A stretch of DNA of 64,000 nucleotides from Actibacterium sp. 188UL27-1 (GCF_016901225.1 NZ_JAFEUL010000017.1:36917-100916), one strand, 5' to 3'; positions 53,194 through 63,790 are shown, numbered from the stretch's first letter. Numbers and translations: made by a program. The notes: generated by a model not told the origin, from the sequence alone.

Positions 53194-54084
53194 TCAACCC
53201 ACCAGGATCCGGCGCGTCACCCACCAGACCAACAGCAGAACCAATATACCGAAAGCCATGCCAACGCTTTGAAACCCAACGGTTTCTACCGGCGCTTCGG
53301 TGACGTAAAGGGCAAGTCCAGTGATTGTCCCCTTAAACGAAACAATGAAAAGGCCCAGAAAATTATTGGCAAAGTGCAATCCCATCGCGGCACCGAGGCT
53401 GCCGGTCCGCTCTGTCAGGTCAGCGGCGATCAGGGCGAAGGTCAAAGTCGACAGCAGGACAAGTGCAACATTGGGCCCCATCGACGGATCGAAATGCGCA
53501 AAGGCAAACAGAACCGACGGGATCCAGAACCAGATCCAGCGCGCATGAAACCGCGCCGCGAGTTGTTGTTGCAGGTAGCCGCGAAACAGCAATTCCTCTG
53601 CGCCGATCTGCAAAAACAAAAGCGGCAAGGCCAGGGGCAGCCAGCGCAGGAAATTCTGGAAGGGCAGGTTTGGTTCTGGCGGATCAAAGAGGATACCGAT
53701 CATCAGAACCGCACCGAAGATGACCCACAGCACAAGGAGCCCGGTGAAAAAGCCACGGATCCATTCGCTGAACGTCCCGAACAGGCTGCCAGGCCCGCGG
53801 AAATGCAAGGCAGCAGCGGCAAGGATCACGCCAAGGAACATGCCAAAAAAGGTCAGCAAAAGCACAATGACCTCAACGGGATCATCTGGTTCGGCCAGAC
53901 CATTGAAAAACGGCATGATCCCGAACGGATTGGTCTGTGCGATGGCGGCAGCGGTTACGCCAAAGATCAAGGCGGTGGACGCGGCGTAGATGAACACGAT
54001 CAAAAGCAGGCCTAGCAGGATCCGCCAGAATTCGGGGTAGAGTTTCGCCTCGGCGATGGAGGCTTCGAATTCCGGATTGCGCAT
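53194..54084 (-). CDS. CPBP-family intramembrane metalloprotease (paralogue 1)
   Basis: A 296-residue integral membrane protein with roughly eight helices. The CPBP/ABI motifs are [17 protein letters not shown] (Glu-Glu and Arg), FAFAHFD (conserved His) and LHFANNF. These putative prenyl endopeptidase-like proteases (Rce1/CAAX, bacteriocin self-immunity class) cleave or process membrane substrates, but the substrate is unknown here. It sits downstream of a second, similar gene on the same strand (65 bases apart), suggesting an old tandem duplication. Confidence 0.85.
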   Translation of the reverse strand: MRNPEFEASIAEAKLYPEFWRILLGLLLIVFIYAASTALIFGVTAAAIAQTNPFGIMPFFNGLAEPDDPVEVIVLLLTFFGMFLGVILAAAALHFRGPGSLFGTFSEWIRGFFTGLLVLWVIFGAVLMIGILFDPPEPNLPFQNFLRWLPLALPLLFLQIGAEELLFRGYLQQQLAARFHARWIWFWIPSVLFAFAHFDPSMGPNVALVLLSTLTFALIAADLTERTGSLGAAMGLHFANNFLGLFIVSFKGTITGLALYVTEAPVETVGFQSVGMAFGILVLLLVWWVTRRILVG

Positions 54085-54149
54085 CTGTGGCTCCGTGATT
54101 GTTGATGTGGCTCAGGGGTATCGGATTGCCCGAGGGTCAGCAACGCCGG

Positions 54150-55037
54150 TTACGCGCGCACGGCCACACGCGCAGCCAGCCATCCGCACAGAACCCAAAC
54201 CGCCTCCACCACGAAAAGCGAGAGCGGTTGCGGCACCGACCAATCCAGATCGAAGACATAGAGAGCCAGGCCACCCCAATCATCGTTCACCGAAACCACT
54301 GCAATAGCGAAGAAGTTATTGACAAGGTGCAGCGCCCAAGCCGCGCCCATCGTCCCGGTGCGTGCGGTCAAATCGGCATAGCTGAGCCCCGAAAGCGTCA
54401 CCAGAACAACAATGAACCACGCATTCGGGCCCGGCTCGTTGAACCAGTGCAGCAGGCCGAATGCCAGTGACGGTGCAACCAACCACAGCCAAGGCGAGCG
54501 GAACCGCGCACCAAGTTGCTGTTGGAGGTAGCCGCGAAACACCACCTCTTCGGTACCAGTCTGGATCAACAGGGCGACGGAGGTCAGTGGCAGCAGCAGG
54601 ACCCAAGTGACCGCCGTGACGGAATTGCGCTGCAGCGTCAGGTCTCCGGTTGGGCTAAGTATCCCGACCACCAGATAGACCGCACCGGCCCAGATCAGAA
54701 CGGCCCGAAAATCAATCCAGGCTTGCTCCAACGGACCGAGCATCGAAAGCAAGCTGCGCAGATGCAGCAACCGGGTTATGAACCCGAAACTAACCGCAAA
54801 CACCATGAACATCGCCAGATTGGCCAAGGTGAATGCGGGGCTTGGCGTCACCTGGACATCGGCAACGGCCATTGCGTTGTAAAGATCAGGTGCCAAGGGG
54901 AGCAGAAGTGCATCCAAGACCAAGCGCGCGAAAAAGATACCGCCCAGGAAGGTCACGATCAGGACCACCGGGATCCGCCAAAGCTCCCCTTTTTCCGCGG
55001 CGGGTCGGACGAATTGCTGATGCGGGCCATAGGACAT
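54150..55037 (-). CDS. CPBP-family intramembrane metalloprotease (paralogue 2)
   Basis: A 295-residue paralogue of the neighbouring protease, of the same length and architecture. The motifs are [24 protein letters not shown] and LHLVNNF. The second motif has a His (FGLLHWF) in the same place as FAFAHFD of paralogue 1, so the metal ligands appear intact. I start at ATG 55037 (AAAGGA upstream); the long open frame from 55124 is unlikely. It is divergent from ilvD with 115 bases between the starts. Confidence 0.85.
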   Translation of the reverse strand: MSYGPHQQFVRPAAEKGELWRIPVVLIVTFLGGIFFARLVLDALLLPLAPDLYNAMAVADVQVTPSPAFTLANLAMFMVFAVSFGFITRLLHLRSLLSMLGPLEQAWIDFRAVLIWAGAVYLVVGILSPTGDLTLQRNSVTAVTWVLLLPLTSVALLIQTGTEEVVFRGYLQQQLGARFRSPWLWLVAPSLAFGLLHWFNEPGPNAWFIVVLVTLSGLSYADLTARTGTMGAAWALHLVNNFFAIAVVSVNDDWGGLALYVFDLDWSVPQPLSLFVVEAVWVLCGWLAARVAVRA

Positions 55038-55152
55038 GGAAAAATCCTTTCCCTGCCCTGCTATGCCGCATTGCACAAAGACGCAATTCAGCTTGTCGTT
55101 GTCAACGTCGGTGGCTATGCGCATGATCCAAAGAAATCCGGGGAGGGATAAG

Positions 55153-56886
55153 ATGCTGAAGAAACCGTTTGATAAATCTGCATTGCCCAGCCGCCATGTG
55201 ACCGAAGGACCTTCGCGGGCGCCGCACCGGTCTTACTACTATGCAATGGGGCTGAGCGAGGACGAGATCGCGCAGCCGTTCATTGGCGTCGCCACTTGTT
55301 GGAACGAAGCCGCCCCCTGCAACATCGCATTGAACCGCCAAGCCCAGGCCGTGAAGCTGGGTGTGAAGGCGGCCAGCGGCACCCCCCGGGAGTTTACCAC
55401 CATCACCGTGACCGACGGCATCGCGATGGGGCATGAGGGCATGCGGTCATCGCTGGCCTCCCGCGAGGCCATTGCCGACACTGTTGAGCTTACGATGCGT
55501 GGCCATTGCTATGACGCCATTGTCGGCCTTGCCGGTTGCGACAAGTCCCTGCCGGGCATGATGATGGCCATGGTGCGGCTGAACGTGCCCAGCGTGTTCA
55601 TCTATGGTGGATCGATCCTGCCCGGTCGATTGAACGGCAAGGATGTCACCGTACAGGACGTGTTCGAGGCGGTGGGACAGCACCAGGCAGGCAATTATTC
55701 GGACGAGGAGCTGGCCATTCTGGAGCGGGTCGCCTGCCCCTCTGCCGGCGCATGTGGCGGGCAGTTCACGGCCAACACCATGGCCTGCGTGTCCGAGGCG
55801 ATTGGCCTGGCACTGCCGAACTCCTCCGGCGCGCCTGCGCCTTACGAAAACCGCGATCAGTATGGCAAAGCCAGCGGCGAGGCTGTGATGCTCCTGTTGG
55901 AAAAGAACATCCGCGCCCGCGATGTCGTCACCCGCAAGAGCCTGGAAAACGCAGCCCGCGTCGTGGCCTGCACAGGCGGATCCACCAATGCCGGGCTGCA
56001 CCTGCCCGCGATTGCCCATGAGGCGGGGATCGATTTCGACCTTGGCGACGTCTGCGACATTTTCCGCGATACACCGTACTTCGTCGATCTCAAGCCCGGC
56101 GGCCAATATGTGGCCAAGGACCTTTATGAGGTGGGCGGCGTGCCTGTCGTCATGAAGGAGCTTCGCAAGGCGGGATTGGTCCATGAGGATTGCGTCACCG
56201 CGACCGGCGCCACCATGGGCGAAGAATTGGATAAGGTGGCTTTGGAGGCCGATGGCCGCGTGATCTACCCCGTTGCGACACCGATCACGCCCACCGGCGG
56301 TGTGGTGGGGTTGACAGGAAACCTCGCCCCGGAAGGCGCCATCGTCAAAGTCGCCGGAATGGCGGCGGAGGACCAAGTCTTTACCGGCCCGGCCCGTGTG
56401 TTTGAATGCGAGGAAGACGCGTTTGAGGCCGTCAAGGCCCGCGGCTATGCCGAAGGCGAGATCCTGGTGATCCGCAATGAAGGTCCGGCCGGGGGCCCCG
56501 GTATGCGGGAAATGCTGGCGACAACGGCGGCTTTGTCTGGCCAAGGCATGGGCAAAAAGGTCGCGCTGATCACCGATGGCCGGTTTTCCGGGGCGACACG
56601 CGGCTTTTGCGTTGGCCATGTCGGGCCAGAGGCGGCCCATGGCGGCCCCATCGCCCTGTTGGAAGACGGCGACATGATCACGATTGATGCGATCAAGGGT
56701 GAAATTTCTGTCGCGCTGAGCGATGACGACTTGGCAAGCCGCAGGGCCAAGTGGAGCGGCGCGCGCGAGACGATCTATGCCAGCGGTGCGTTGTGGAAAT
56801 ATGCGCAGCTGGTGGGTGGGGCCAACAAAGGCGCCGTGACCCATCCCGGTGCCAAGGATGAACGACACATTTATATGGATCTTTAA
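55153..56886 (+). CDS. ilvD: Dihydroxy-acid dehydratase
   Basis: Dehydrates 2,3-dihydroxy acids in valine, leucine, isoleucine and pantothenate synthesis. The 577-residue protein has the cluster cysteines in [26 protein letters not shown] (Cys129) and [18 protein letters not shown] (Cys201). The C-terminal [21 protein letters not shown] and [21 protein letters not shown] are typical. It is somewhat shorter than E. coli IlvD (616). GGGAGGGATAAG precedes ATG 55153; the open frame reaches further but has no family sequence there. Confidence 0.95.
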   Translation: MLKKPFDKSALPSRHVTEGPSRAPHRSYYYAMGLSEDEIAQPFIGVATCWNEAAPCNIALNRQAQAVKLGVKAASGTPREFTTITVTDGIAMGHEGMRSSLASREAIADTVELTMRGHCYDAIVGLAGCDKSLPGMMMAMVRLNVPSVFIYGGSILPGRLNGKDVTVQDVFEAVGQHQAGNYSDEELAILERVACPSAGACGGQFTANTMACVSEAIGLALPNSSGAPAPYENRDQYGKASGEAVMLLLEKNIRARDVVTRKSLENAARVVACTGGSTNAGLHLPAIAHEAGIDFDLGDVCDIFRDTPYFVDLKPGGQYVAKDLYEVGGVPVVMKELRKAGLVHEDCVTATGATMGEELDKVALEADGRVIYPVATPITPTGGVVGLTGNLAPEGAIVKVAGMAAEDQVFTGPARVFECEEDAFEAVKARGYAEGEILVIRNEGPAGGPGMREMLATTAALSGQGMGKKVALITDGRFSGATRGFCVGHVGPEAAHGGPIALLEDGDMITIDAIKGEISVALSDDDLASRRAKWSGARETIYASGALWKYAQLVGGANKGAVTHPGAKDERHIYMDL

Positions 56887-56887
56887 G

Positions 56888-57541
56888 GTGTGGCGGTCCC
56901 TATTCGCAGCCAGCCTGGCCCTGGCATTGACCGGTTGCCTGGGCGACGGATCACAGGCCAATCGCGGCTTTGGCGCAGCAATATTCTCTCGCGCGGCACC
57001 AACCCAGGTGTCGGTTCGTGAGGGAGCGGTCACAGTTGCCGGACCGGCGGGATATTGCGTCGACACGCGCTCAAGCCGTTTGAACGATTCAACCGCATTC
57101 GTCTTGCTGGGCAGTTGTGCCGGTCTGTCGGGGCGCGCGGCGACGCCCGAGAACCGGACGCTAGATGCGCTTTTGACCGCCACCGTAGCCCCTGGCGGTA
57201 CGGCCCCGGTTGAAGCGTTTGAGCGCTTTTTCACGACAGATGCCGGGCGGGCAGCCTTGGCCCAGGATGGCGACCCCGCCAAGGTTGACGTGTTCGAGAC
57301 CGAGATTCAGGGCGATGTCTTCCTGATGCATTTGCAAGATAGCGGCTTGTCGGACCTGCCTGACCTGGCGGCGGATCGTTGGCGGGCCGTCTTTACCATG
57401 AATGGCGCGGTCGTGTCCGCCACGGTCATCGGGTTGCGCGGCCACAACATGGGCAGCGAACGTGGAATGTCCCTGGCCATGCGGTTTGCCCAACGGATCC
57501 AGCAGGCCAGCGGCGGTGTACAGACCGCCGCGGCGCAATAG
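56888..57541 (+). CDS. Putative lipoprotein of unknown function
   Basis: A 217-residue protein. From a GTG at 56888 it has a short lipoprotein signal (WRSLFAASLALALTGC; lipobox LTGC). ATG 56858, overlapping ilvD, is the alternative. The mature chain has two further Cys (YCVDTR and GSCAGL) that may form a disulfide, and the region FERFFTTDAGRAALAQDG is helical. No domain is recognised. It follows ilvD by one base and is perhaps co-transcribed. Its stop codon TAG directly abuts the stop of the convergent ABC gene (TAGCTA across 57539-57544). Confidence 0.7.
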   Translation: MWRSLFAASLALALTGCLGDGSQANRGFGAAIFSRAAPTQVSVREGAVTVAGPAGYCVDTRSSRLNDSTAFVLLGSCAGLSGRAATPENRTLDALLTATVAPGGTAPVEAFERFFTTDAGRAALAQDGDPAKVDVFETEIQGDVFLMHLQDSGLSDLPDLAADRWRAVFTMNGAVVSATVIGLRGHNMGSERGMSLAMRFAQRIQQASGGVQTAAAQ

Positions 57542-59209
57542 CTATCCGCGCTGGACCTCTGCAGCGATGCGGGTGGACTCTTCGACCGACAGACGTGGCG
57601 GGTGCCAGTCGCGCCCTGGAGCTGCATCCAGCAGCATCTTTGTGTACGCGTGCTGGGGATTGTCAAAGACATCCTCCGCCGACCCGAACTCAACCATGAC
57701 CCCCTTCTGCATCACCGTGATGTAGTCAGAGATTTGGGCCGCCACGCGCAGGTCATGGGTGATGAAGATAATCGCGACCTGCAGCCGTTCCTGCAGATCA
57801 TTCATCAACCGGAGCACTTGCTTTTGCACGGACAGGTCGAGCGCCGAAACGCTTTCATCGGCGATCACCACATCTGGCTCCATCGACAGGGCGCGGGCCA
57901 CCCCGATCCGCTGCCGTTGCCCGCCCGAGAAATTGCGAGGTGTCCGGAAATATGCCTCCGGCTGCAGGCCGACCATCTCCAGCAATTCCATGGCGCGCGC
58001 CTTGGCCTCGGATGCGGAGACCCCGCGCAGGATGGGGCCGCGCGTGATGATGTCCCCCACCGTCTTGGTCGGATTCAGCGATCCGTAAGGGTCCTGAAAG
58101 ATCATTTGGATCAGGCGGCGGCTGTCTTGCAACGTCGCGCCTTGCAGGGCCAGAAAGTCCTGTTCGTTGATGATGATCGACCCAGAGGTGGGTTCGATCA
58201 ACCGGATCAGCGCCTTGGCGAGGGTTGACTTGCCCGATCCACTTTCGCCGACGACGCCCAATGTCTCGCCCGACCGCAAGACAAAGCTGGCATCGTTCAG
58301 GGCGTGGACCTGCTTGTCGCCTGCCCCATAGATCTTATGCAGCGACTTGGCCTCAACCTTGGGCGCGTCGTTGCGGGTGCGGTCGGGGCTGCGGGTGGTT
58401 TCAAGCGCAGGCATCGCGTCGACCAGTAGCTTTGTGTAGTCTTTCTGGGGGTTCATCAGGATCTGTTCTGCCGGGCCTTGCTCGATCACCTCGCCCCAGC
58501 ACATGACGGCGACCCGGTCAGCAATATCGGCCACCACGCCGAAATCATGGGTGATAAAGATCGTGGCGTTGTCGTAGACATCCTTCAGGTCGTTGATAAG
58601 GCGCAGGATCTCCGCCTGTGTCGTCACGTCCAGCGCCGTGGTCGGTTCATCGGCAATCAGCACGTCGGGTTTGCAGGCCAGTGCCATGGCGATGACAACA
58701 CGTTGGCATTGCCCACCGGAGACCTGGTGCGGGTAGCTGTCATAGATCCGCGGCGGGTTGGGCAGGCGCATCTGTTCCAACAGTTTCAACGTCTCCGCCT
58801 TGCGGTCGGTCTTGCTGATTTCCGGGCGGTGGAGGGCAAAAACCTCGTCTACCTGCTTGCCGATCTTCATCGCCGGATTCAGCGCCGCCATGGGCTCCTG
58901 GTAGATCATGGAAATCCGCGCACCGCGCATTTCACAGAGCTCGGCATCACTGAATTTCAGCACATCCCGCCCGTCAAATAACACCTCGCCCTGGGTCACG
59001 GTCAGACGCGGCGGCACGTCATTCATGATCGCGCTGGTCAAAACCGATTTGCCAGAGCCGCTTTCACCGACGATGCAAAGGATCTCCCCGCGCCGCAACT
59101 CAAGGTTCACATCCTTCACCGCATGTGTTCGATCCGCGCCCTTAGGCAACTCGATCGATATGTTGTTCATTTCAAGGATGATCTCGCCGCGCTGGCTACC
59201 GTCGGTCAT
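57542..59209 (-). CDS. ABC transporter with two fused ATPase domains, peptide/nickel class, orphan
   Basis: A 555-residue protein with tandem ABC domains of the OppD/DppF class. Domain 1: [24 protein letters not shown] (Cys in the signature) and [12 protein letters not shown]. Domain 2: [24 protein letters not shown] and [12 protein letters not shown], in which the usual DEP is DES. The H-loops are [11 protein letters not shown] and [11 protein letters not shown]. No binding protein or permease gene is adjacent, so its partners are elsewhere. I use ATG 59209, since GGGAGAG stands just before it; 59221 has no such site. Confidence 0.9.
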   Translation of the reverse strand: MTDGSQRGEIILEMNNISIELPKGADRTHAVKDVNLELRRGEILCIVGESGSGKSVLTSAIMNDVPPRLTVTQGEVLFDGRDVLKFSDAELCEMRGARISMIYQEPMAALNPAMKIGKQVDEVFALHRPEISKTDRKAETLKLLEQMRLPNPPRIYDSYPHQVSGGQCQRVVIAMALACKPDVLIADEPTTALDVTTQAEILRLINDLKDVYDNATIFITHDFGVVADIADRVAVMCWGEVIEQGPAEQILMNPQKDYTKLLVDAMPALETTRSPDRTRNDAPKVEAKSLHKIYGAGDKQVHALNDASFVLRSGETLGVVGESGSGKSTLAKALIRLIEPTSGSIIINEQDFLALQGATLQDSRRLIQMIFQDPYGSLNPTKTVGDIITRGPILRGVSASEAKARAMELLEMVGLQPEAYFRTPRNFSGGQRQRIGVARALSMEPDVVIADESVSALDLSVQKQVLRLMNDLQERLQVAIIFITHDLRVAAQISDYITVMQKGVMVEFGSAEDVFDNPQHAYTKMLLDAAPGRDWHPPRLSVEESTRIAAEVQRG

Positions 59210-59266
59210 GCGCTCTCCCATCTAGATGATGTCGGAGCTTACATCCCCCAACCTTGGCCCCCTAGG

Positions 59267-59914
59267 CTAGGCAGGGCCGAATGACCCGTCAACCGGGTCC
59301 GCAGGCATGCGGCGGTTGCGATAGCGCGCAATGCGCAGCCCCACAGCCACACAAAACGGCACAACGATGGTGAAGCTCAGCACGCCGCCGATACCGACAG
59401 CGAAGATAGGCAAAAAGATCTGTTGCAGAGCAGCGCCATCCATCGGGCGCAACTGGCTGAAGACACCCAAGGTCAGCGCACTGATCCAACAGCACAGCGA
59501 CACACCGGCAATCACGCCCATTTTCAAGCGTGTGGCAAAGCGGATATCGCCGAACCTGAACCCCTCGTGGATGGCGTATTGGGGAATGGCAAAATAAGCG
59601 ATGAAGCAGCCGTTGACCGTCAGCAGGGTCACAACACCGAGTTTCAGCATCAGCTTGGGGCTGAAATTGGCCAAATCAAACCCCGTGCGGGCATAAAGCA
59701 GAAACAGCCCGCTGGCCCACAGCACCAGGACCCCGGCCATGATCGTATTGTGCAAGCGATGCATCATACGGATATCGGCATCCGTCACCGGTTTGAAAAA
59801 GCATTTCAGGGCCGACACATCCGCCCAAAGGGCCAGGCCAAACCCCATGGCAAGGCCAAGCAAGTGGACCATCCGCGCAACATCAAGGGCAAGTGTGCTG
59901 TCTAATGAAATCAT
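59267..59914 (-). CDS. Integral membrane protein of unknown function
   Basis: A 215-residue protein with about five or six hydrophobic helices. The N-terminal part, with MVHLLGLAMGFGLALWADVSALKCFF, and a later helix MLKLGVVTLLTVNGCFIAYFAI are conserved-looking but match no family I recognise. The C-terminus is short and charged (RIARYRNRRMPADP). It may be a cation- or heme-related membrane protein, but nothing in the sequence settles this. It lies 57 bases upstream of the ABC ATPase gene on the same strand and might be co-transcribed with it. Confidence 0.65.
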   Translation of the reverse strand: MISLDSTLALDVARMVHLLGLAMGFGLALWADVSALKCFFKPVTDADIRMMHRLHNTIMAGVLVLWASGLFLLYARTGFDLANFSPKLMLKLGVVTLLTVNGCFIAYFAIPQYAIHEGFRFGDIRFATRLKMGVIAGVSLCCWISALTLGVFSQLRPMDGAALQQIFLPIFAVGIGGVLSFTIVVPFCVAVGLRIARYRNRRMPADPVDGSFGPA

Positions 59915-60056
59915 GCGCCATTCTCGTCAGAAACCGTGTATTTTTGAATTAAGCCGCGACTCCCCGTGGGACCGGGCTGTGATGAACAGGTCTGGCTGAA
60001 CCATGTCATGGGAACGGTCTAAAGATGGAGGAACTGTGGCAGTGCATCCGAACAGC

Positions 60057-60083
60057 AAAAAACCCCGGTATTGCCACCGAGGT
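60057..60083 (-). terminator. Terminator of pnp
   Basis: Read on the minus strand: ACCTCGG, an 8-base loop, CCGGGGT, then TTTTTT. It begins 29 bases after the pnp stop codon. Confidence 0.8.
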
Positions 60084-60111
60084 CTCATTTTTCCGTAGTT
60101 AAAATGCCGAC

Positions 60112-62244
60112 TTATTCGGCGTTTTCTTCTTCGACCGCCTCTTCGCCGGTCTCTTGGTTCACGACCTTCATCGACAGGCGAACCTTGCCACGATCGTCAA
60201 AGCCCAAGAGTTTGACCCAAACCTCCTGACCTTCTTTCAGGACGTCAGAGGGGTGGTTCAGGCGGCGGTTCTCGATCTGGCTGACATGGACCAGACCGTC
60301 GCGCTTCCCAAAGAAGTTCACGAAGGCACCAAAGTCCACGATCTTGACCACAGTGCCTTTGTAAACCTTGCCTTCCTCGGGCTCAGCCACGATCGAGTAG
60401 ATCATGTCGTAGGCTTTTTGTATGCTCTCACCATTGGGCGAAGCGATCTTGATCACACCGTCATCGTTGATGTCGACCTTCGCACCGGAGGTTTCCACGA
60501 TCTCGCGGATGACCTTGCCGCCGGATCCGATGACTTCACGGATCTTGTCGGTAGGCACCTGCATTGTCTCGATCCGGGGTGCATGGACGCTGAATTCAGC
60601 GGCACCGGTCAGGGCCTTAGCCATCTCACCCAGGATATGCATCCGGCCGTCCTTGGCCTGGGCCAGGGCTTTTTCCATGATCTCAGGTGTGATGCCCGCA
60701 ACCTTGATGTCCATCTGCAGGGAGGTGATGCCGTTCTCCGTCCCGGCGACCTTGAAGTCCATATCGCCAAGATGATCTTCGTCGCCCAGGATGTCGGTCA
60801 GGATCGCGTAGGATCCGTCTTCTTCCAGGATCAAGCCCATGGCCACACCGGCCACGGCCGATTTCAAGGGCACTCCCGCATCCATCATGGCCAAGGAACC
60901 ACCACAGACGGTCGCCATTGAGGACGATCCGTTGGACTCGGTGATCTCTGACACCAGCCGCACCGTGTAGGGGAAATCCGTCGCCGCAGGCAGAACCGCC
61001 TGTAACGCGCGCCAGGCCAGCTTACCATGGCCGATCTCGCGACGACCCGGAGGGCCAAAGCGGCCAACCTCACCCACCGAATAGGGCGGGAAGTTGTAAT
61101 GCAGCATGAAGTTCGAGCGGCTGTTGGAATGGAGGGCGTCGATGATCTGCTCATCCTCGCCGGTGCCCAACGTGGTGATGACCAGACCTTGGGTCTCACC
61201 CCGTGTGAATAGGGCCGAACCATGGGTCCGCGGCAACAGACCGGTCTCAGACACGATGGGGCGCACGGTGGTCGTATCGCGGCCATCGATACGGGTGCCG
61301 TTCTTGACAACGTCGCCGCGCAGGATGCTGCTTTCCAGCTTTTTCAGGGCCGAACCCAGATTGCTGTCTTCGCGCTGCTCTTCGGTGAGCGCATCCAGGA
61401 TCTTGGCACGTGCGTCCGAGATTGCGGTGGTCCGTTCCTGCTTATCCGTAATGGCGAAAGCGGCGCGCATGTCGGCCTCACCCGCGGCCTTCACGGCGTC
61501 ATAAAGTGCGCTGTAATCGGGCGGCTGGTAGTCGAACGGTTCTTTCGCAGCATCTTCGGCCAGATCGATGATCAGATCGATCACGGGCTGGATCTGCTCA
61601 TGGGCGAAGTTGACAGCACCCAGCATCTCGGCTTCCGACAGCTCATAAGCTTCGGATTCGACCATCATGACGGCGTCCTTGGTGCCCGCCACGACCAGGT
61701 CCAGCCGCTGTTCGGGCTTGGAGCGCAGATCGTCCATGTCGGTGACTTCGGGGTTGAGGATGTATTCGCCATCCACAAAACCAACGCGGGCCGCCGCGAT
61801 CGGACCCATGAACGGTGCGCCCGAAATGGTCAGGGCAGCAGAGGCCGCGATCATCGCCACGATGTCGGGATCGTTGACCAAATCGTGTGACAGCACCGTG
61901 CAGATCACCAGCACTTCATGCTTGAAGCCGGGAACGAAAAGTGGCCGGATCGGACGGTCAATAAGGCGCGAGGTCAGCGTCTCTTTCTCAGTCGGGCGAC
62001 CTTCACGCTTGAAAAAACCGCCGGGGATTTTACCGGCGGCATAGTATTTTTCGTTGTAATGCACGGTCAGTGGAAAGAAATCCTGACCGGGCTTGGGTGC
62101 TTTTGCAAACGTCACGTTTGCCATCACGCTGGTCTCACCCAACGTGGCAATCACGGTGCCGTCGGCCTGACGGGCAACCTTGCCCGTTTCCAGCGTCAGG
62201 GTTTCCTCGCCCCATTCCAGTGTCTTTGTCGATACGTCGAACAT
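60112..62244 (-). CDS. pnp: Polyribonucleotide nucleotidyltransferase (PNPase)
   Basis: A phosphorolytic 3'-5' exoribonuclease and core of the degradosome. The 710-residue protein has two RNase PH-like domains ([33 protein letters not shown] and, in the second, [29 protein letters not shown]), a KH domain ([18 protein letters not shown]) and an S1 domain ([31 protein letters not shown]). The acidic tail is short. It follows rpsO in the usual order, with a stable hairpin in its leader that may permit autoregulation. Confidence 0.97.
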   Translation of the reverse strand: MFDVSTKTLEWGEETLTLETGKVARQADGTVIATLGETSVMANVTFAKAPKPGQDFFPLTVHYNEKYYAAGKIPGGFFKREGRPTEKETLTSRLIDRPIRPLFVPGFKHEVLVICTVLSHDLVNDPDIVAMIAASAALTISGAPFMGPIAAARVGFVDGEYILNPEVTDMDDLRSKPEQRLDLVVAGTKDAVMMVESEAYELSEAEMLGAVNFAHEQIQPVIDLIIDLAEDAAKEPFDYQPPDYSALYDAVKAAGEADMRAAFAITDKQERTTAISDARAKILDALTEEQREDSNLGSALKKLESSILRGDVVKNGTRIDGRDTTTVRPIVSETGLLPRTHGSALFTRGETQGLVITTLGTGEDEQIIDALHSNSRSNFMLHYNFPPYSVGEVGRFGPPGRREIGHGKLAWRALQAVLPAATDFPYTVRLVSEITESNGSSSMATVCGGSLAMMDAGVPLKSAVAGVAMGLILEEDGSYAILTDILGDEDHLGDMDFKVAGTENGITSLQMDIKVAGITPEIMEKALAQAKDGRMHILGEMAKALTGAAEFSVHAPRIETMQVPTDKIREVIGSGGKVIREIVETSGAKVDINDDGVIKIASPNGESIQKAYDMIYSIVAEPEEGKVYKGTVVKIVDFGAFVNFFGKRDGLVHVSQIENRRLNHPSDVLKEGQEVWVKLLGFDDRGKVRLSMKVVNQETGEEAVEEENAE

Positions 62245-62364
62245 CTTGTTTTCCTATTCTGGCCGCCGGGGCGTATCCCCTGTCACGGCCTATTGCGTAC
62301 GACGGCGTGTCCGTCGCGGCCCTTGATGCATCCCTGATCCGGTCGGGCCCGGCCATTTCAGGAA

Positions 62365-62385
62365 GCCCCAAGAGAGCCTTGGGGC
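62365..62385 (-). promoter_or_regulatory. Hairpin in the pnp leader
   Basis: Perfect 8-bp arms GCCCCAAG/CTTGGGGC with a 5-base loop, about 120 bases upstream of the pnp start. In E. coli a leader stem-loop cut by RNase III is the target of PNPase autoregulation; a similar role here is inferred from position only. Confidence 0.4.
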
Positions 62386-62411
62386 GGGTGTTCGGGTCCC
62401 ACGACCGGAAC

Positions 62412-62443
62412 AAAAAACCGCGCCCCCGGGGGGACGCGGTTTT
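62412..62443 (-). terminator. Terminator of rpsO, between rpsO and pnp
   Basis: Stem AAAACCGCG with a GC-rich upper part and CGCGGTTTT, ending in six T on the minus strand. It lies 6 bases after the rpsO stop. Partial read-through is expected, because pnp is usually expressed from both its own promoter and that of rpsO. Confidence 0.8.
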
Positions 62444-62449
62444 GGTGTC

Positions 62450-62719
62450 TTAGCGGCGCAGACCCAGGCGTTTGATGAGATCCTGATACCGGCTCTCTTC
62501 TTTGGCGCGCAGATAATCCAAAAGTTTGCGGCGCTGTGCGACCATCTTCAAAAGACCACGGCGGGAATGGTTATCCTTTTTGTGGGTCTTGAAGTGTTCG
62601 GTCAGCGTGGCGATGCGTGAACTGAGAACGGCAACCTGAACTTCGGGCGAGCCAGTGTCGCCTTCCTTGGTTGCGTATTCCTTCATCACGCGATTTTTCT
62701 CTTCAACAGTGATCGACAT
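62450..62719 (-). CDS. rpsO: 30S ribosomal protein S15
   Basis: An 89-residue ribosomal protein that binds 16S rRNA in the central domain. The sequence [36 protein letters not shown] and the tail [24 protein letters not shown] are standard. The ATG is preceded by AAGGAGACCCCG. It is followed by an intrinsic terminator and pnp. Confidence 0.98.
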   Translation of the reverse strand: MSITVEEKNRVMKEYATKEGDTGSPEVQVAVLSSRIATLTEHFKTHKKDNHSRRGLLKMVAQRRKLLDYLRAKEESRYQDLIKRLGLRR

Positions 62720-62894
62720 CGGGGTCTCCTTGCGATTGGTAGGTGAATGGCACAAGCCGGGATGTCGTCCAGCAAGGCCCTTGGAGATCTCGGTACCGCC
62801 ACGGCGGCACGGATGCGCGCGTATAGGGGATATCCCCCTAAAAGAAAAGCCTTCATTAAAGTGGGACTTGGCGCAGCCAAATGGCCTGCGCGTA

Positions 62895-63170
62895 TCAGCG
62901 ATCAATATCGATTTGACGTGCGAGTTCGGTCGCCCACTCCCCGATAATCGGAATGAAATCGACCCAAGATAGTAGATAAACGAGGATTGAGACCAAGATA
63001 CTCGCGCCCATTACCGTCCCAAGCCCAAACGACAATCCGCGCAAAAACTGAAAGAACATCAGCCGCCAGGTGCTATTATGGATTCGAACAAATCGGTGGT
63101 TGTTCAGACGCGCCAGTTCGGCCCGCAAACCGGCGACTTCGGATTGTGTATCAGGTATGTCTGCTTTCAT
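62895..63170 (-). CDS. Small membrane protein (DUF5665-like)
   Basis: A 91-residue protein with a predicted coiled-coil N-terminus ([27 protein letters not shown]) and two hydrophobic segments ([25 protein letters not shown] and the FIPIIGEWA region). The pattern resembles the DUF5665 family found in many Rhodobacterales. The function is unknown. It lies between the rpsO gene (175 bases away) and secE, and is divergent from secE. Confidence 0.7.
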   Translation of the reverse strand: MKADIPDTQSEVAGLRAELARLNNHRFVRIHNSTWRLMFFQFLRGLSFGLGTVMGASILVSILVYLLSWVDFIPIIGEWATELARQIDIDR

Positions 63171-63270
63171 ATCGTTGATTTAGCTCTTTATGGCAGGTGT
63201 CACGCAACGGCGTTGCTTGAAACTTTGCCATCTACGGCGTATCTGCCCCTAACACACTAGGGAAATGACA

Positions 63271-63462
63271 ATGGCCAATCCGCTGCAATTTGTTCAACAG
63301 GTCCGGTCCGAAGTGGCAAAGGTCGTCTGGCCAACCCGCCGGGAGGTGTTGTTGACCACCGTCATGGTGTTCATCCTCGCCACGATCGCAGCTGTGTTTT
63401 TCTTTGTGGTGGATCTCATCATCAAAACCGGCCTGACCTCCGTCTTGGGATTGTTCGGCTAG
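63271..63462 (+). CDS. secE: Preprotein translocase subunit SecE
   Basis: A 63-residue subunit of the SecYEG channel: MANPLQFVQQVRSEVAKVVWPTRREVLLTTVMV, with a cytoplasmic amphipathic helix and one membrane helix (VFILATIAAVFFFVVDLIIKTGL). The VVWPTRRE motif is the SecE hallmark. I start at 63271 (MANPL); ATG 63265 is two codons earlier. The next gene downstream on the same strand is not nusG but a convergent tRNA. Confidence 0.95.
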   Translation: MANPLQFVQQVRSEVAKVVWPTRREVLLTTVMVFILATIAAVFFFVVDLIIKTGLTSVLGLFG

Positions 63463-63471
63463 TTTTGGTCT

Positions 63472-63547
63472 TGGCAGGGGCTGAGGGACTCGAACCCACG
63501 ACCCTCGGTTTTGGAGACCGATGCTCTACCAACTGAGCTAAACCCCT
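63472..63547 (-). tRNA. tRNA-Trp (anticodon CCA)
   Basis: Cloverleaf read on the minus strand: acceptor AGGGGTT pairing with AGCCCCT, D-arm GCTCAGTTGGTAGAGC, anticodon arm TCGGT-CTCCAAA-ACCGA with anticodon CCA, T-loop TTCGAGT, and encoded CCA end. The T-stem has one mismatch. It is convergent with secE, with only nine bases between them. Confidence 0.95.
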
Positions 63548-63687
63548 ACGACCACAATGGCGTCTACCGGCTATCGCCGCATCGTTCAAGGGTGATCTGC
63601 GCATCACCGATGAATGTGGCGGGGATGCAAGTTAGGTTGATCAGGGACAAGCATGTGCAAGACAATTCGATAATGCAGTGGAAACGA

Positions 63688-63723
63688 AAAAGAACCAGTC
63701 GGGTCTACCAGACTGGTTCTTTT
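63688..63723. terminator. Bidirectional terminator, 13-bp arms
   Basis: Arms AAAAGAACCAGTC (63688-63700) and GACTGGTTCTTTT (63711-63723), with a 10-base loop. It has T-tracts on both strands, so it can end the minus-strand gene at 63791 and any plus-strand transcript. Confidence 0.85.
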
Positions 63724-63790
63724 GATTTGGATGGCGCACCATCCAACAGGCCGAGTTGTTGCCCCGGCCTGCTATCTGCAACACACCGAC

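Noticed and set aside
55447..57282. A 611-codon antisense frame under ilvD
   Set aside because: Long antisense frames are common in GC-rich genes; the ilvD motifs are unambiguous.
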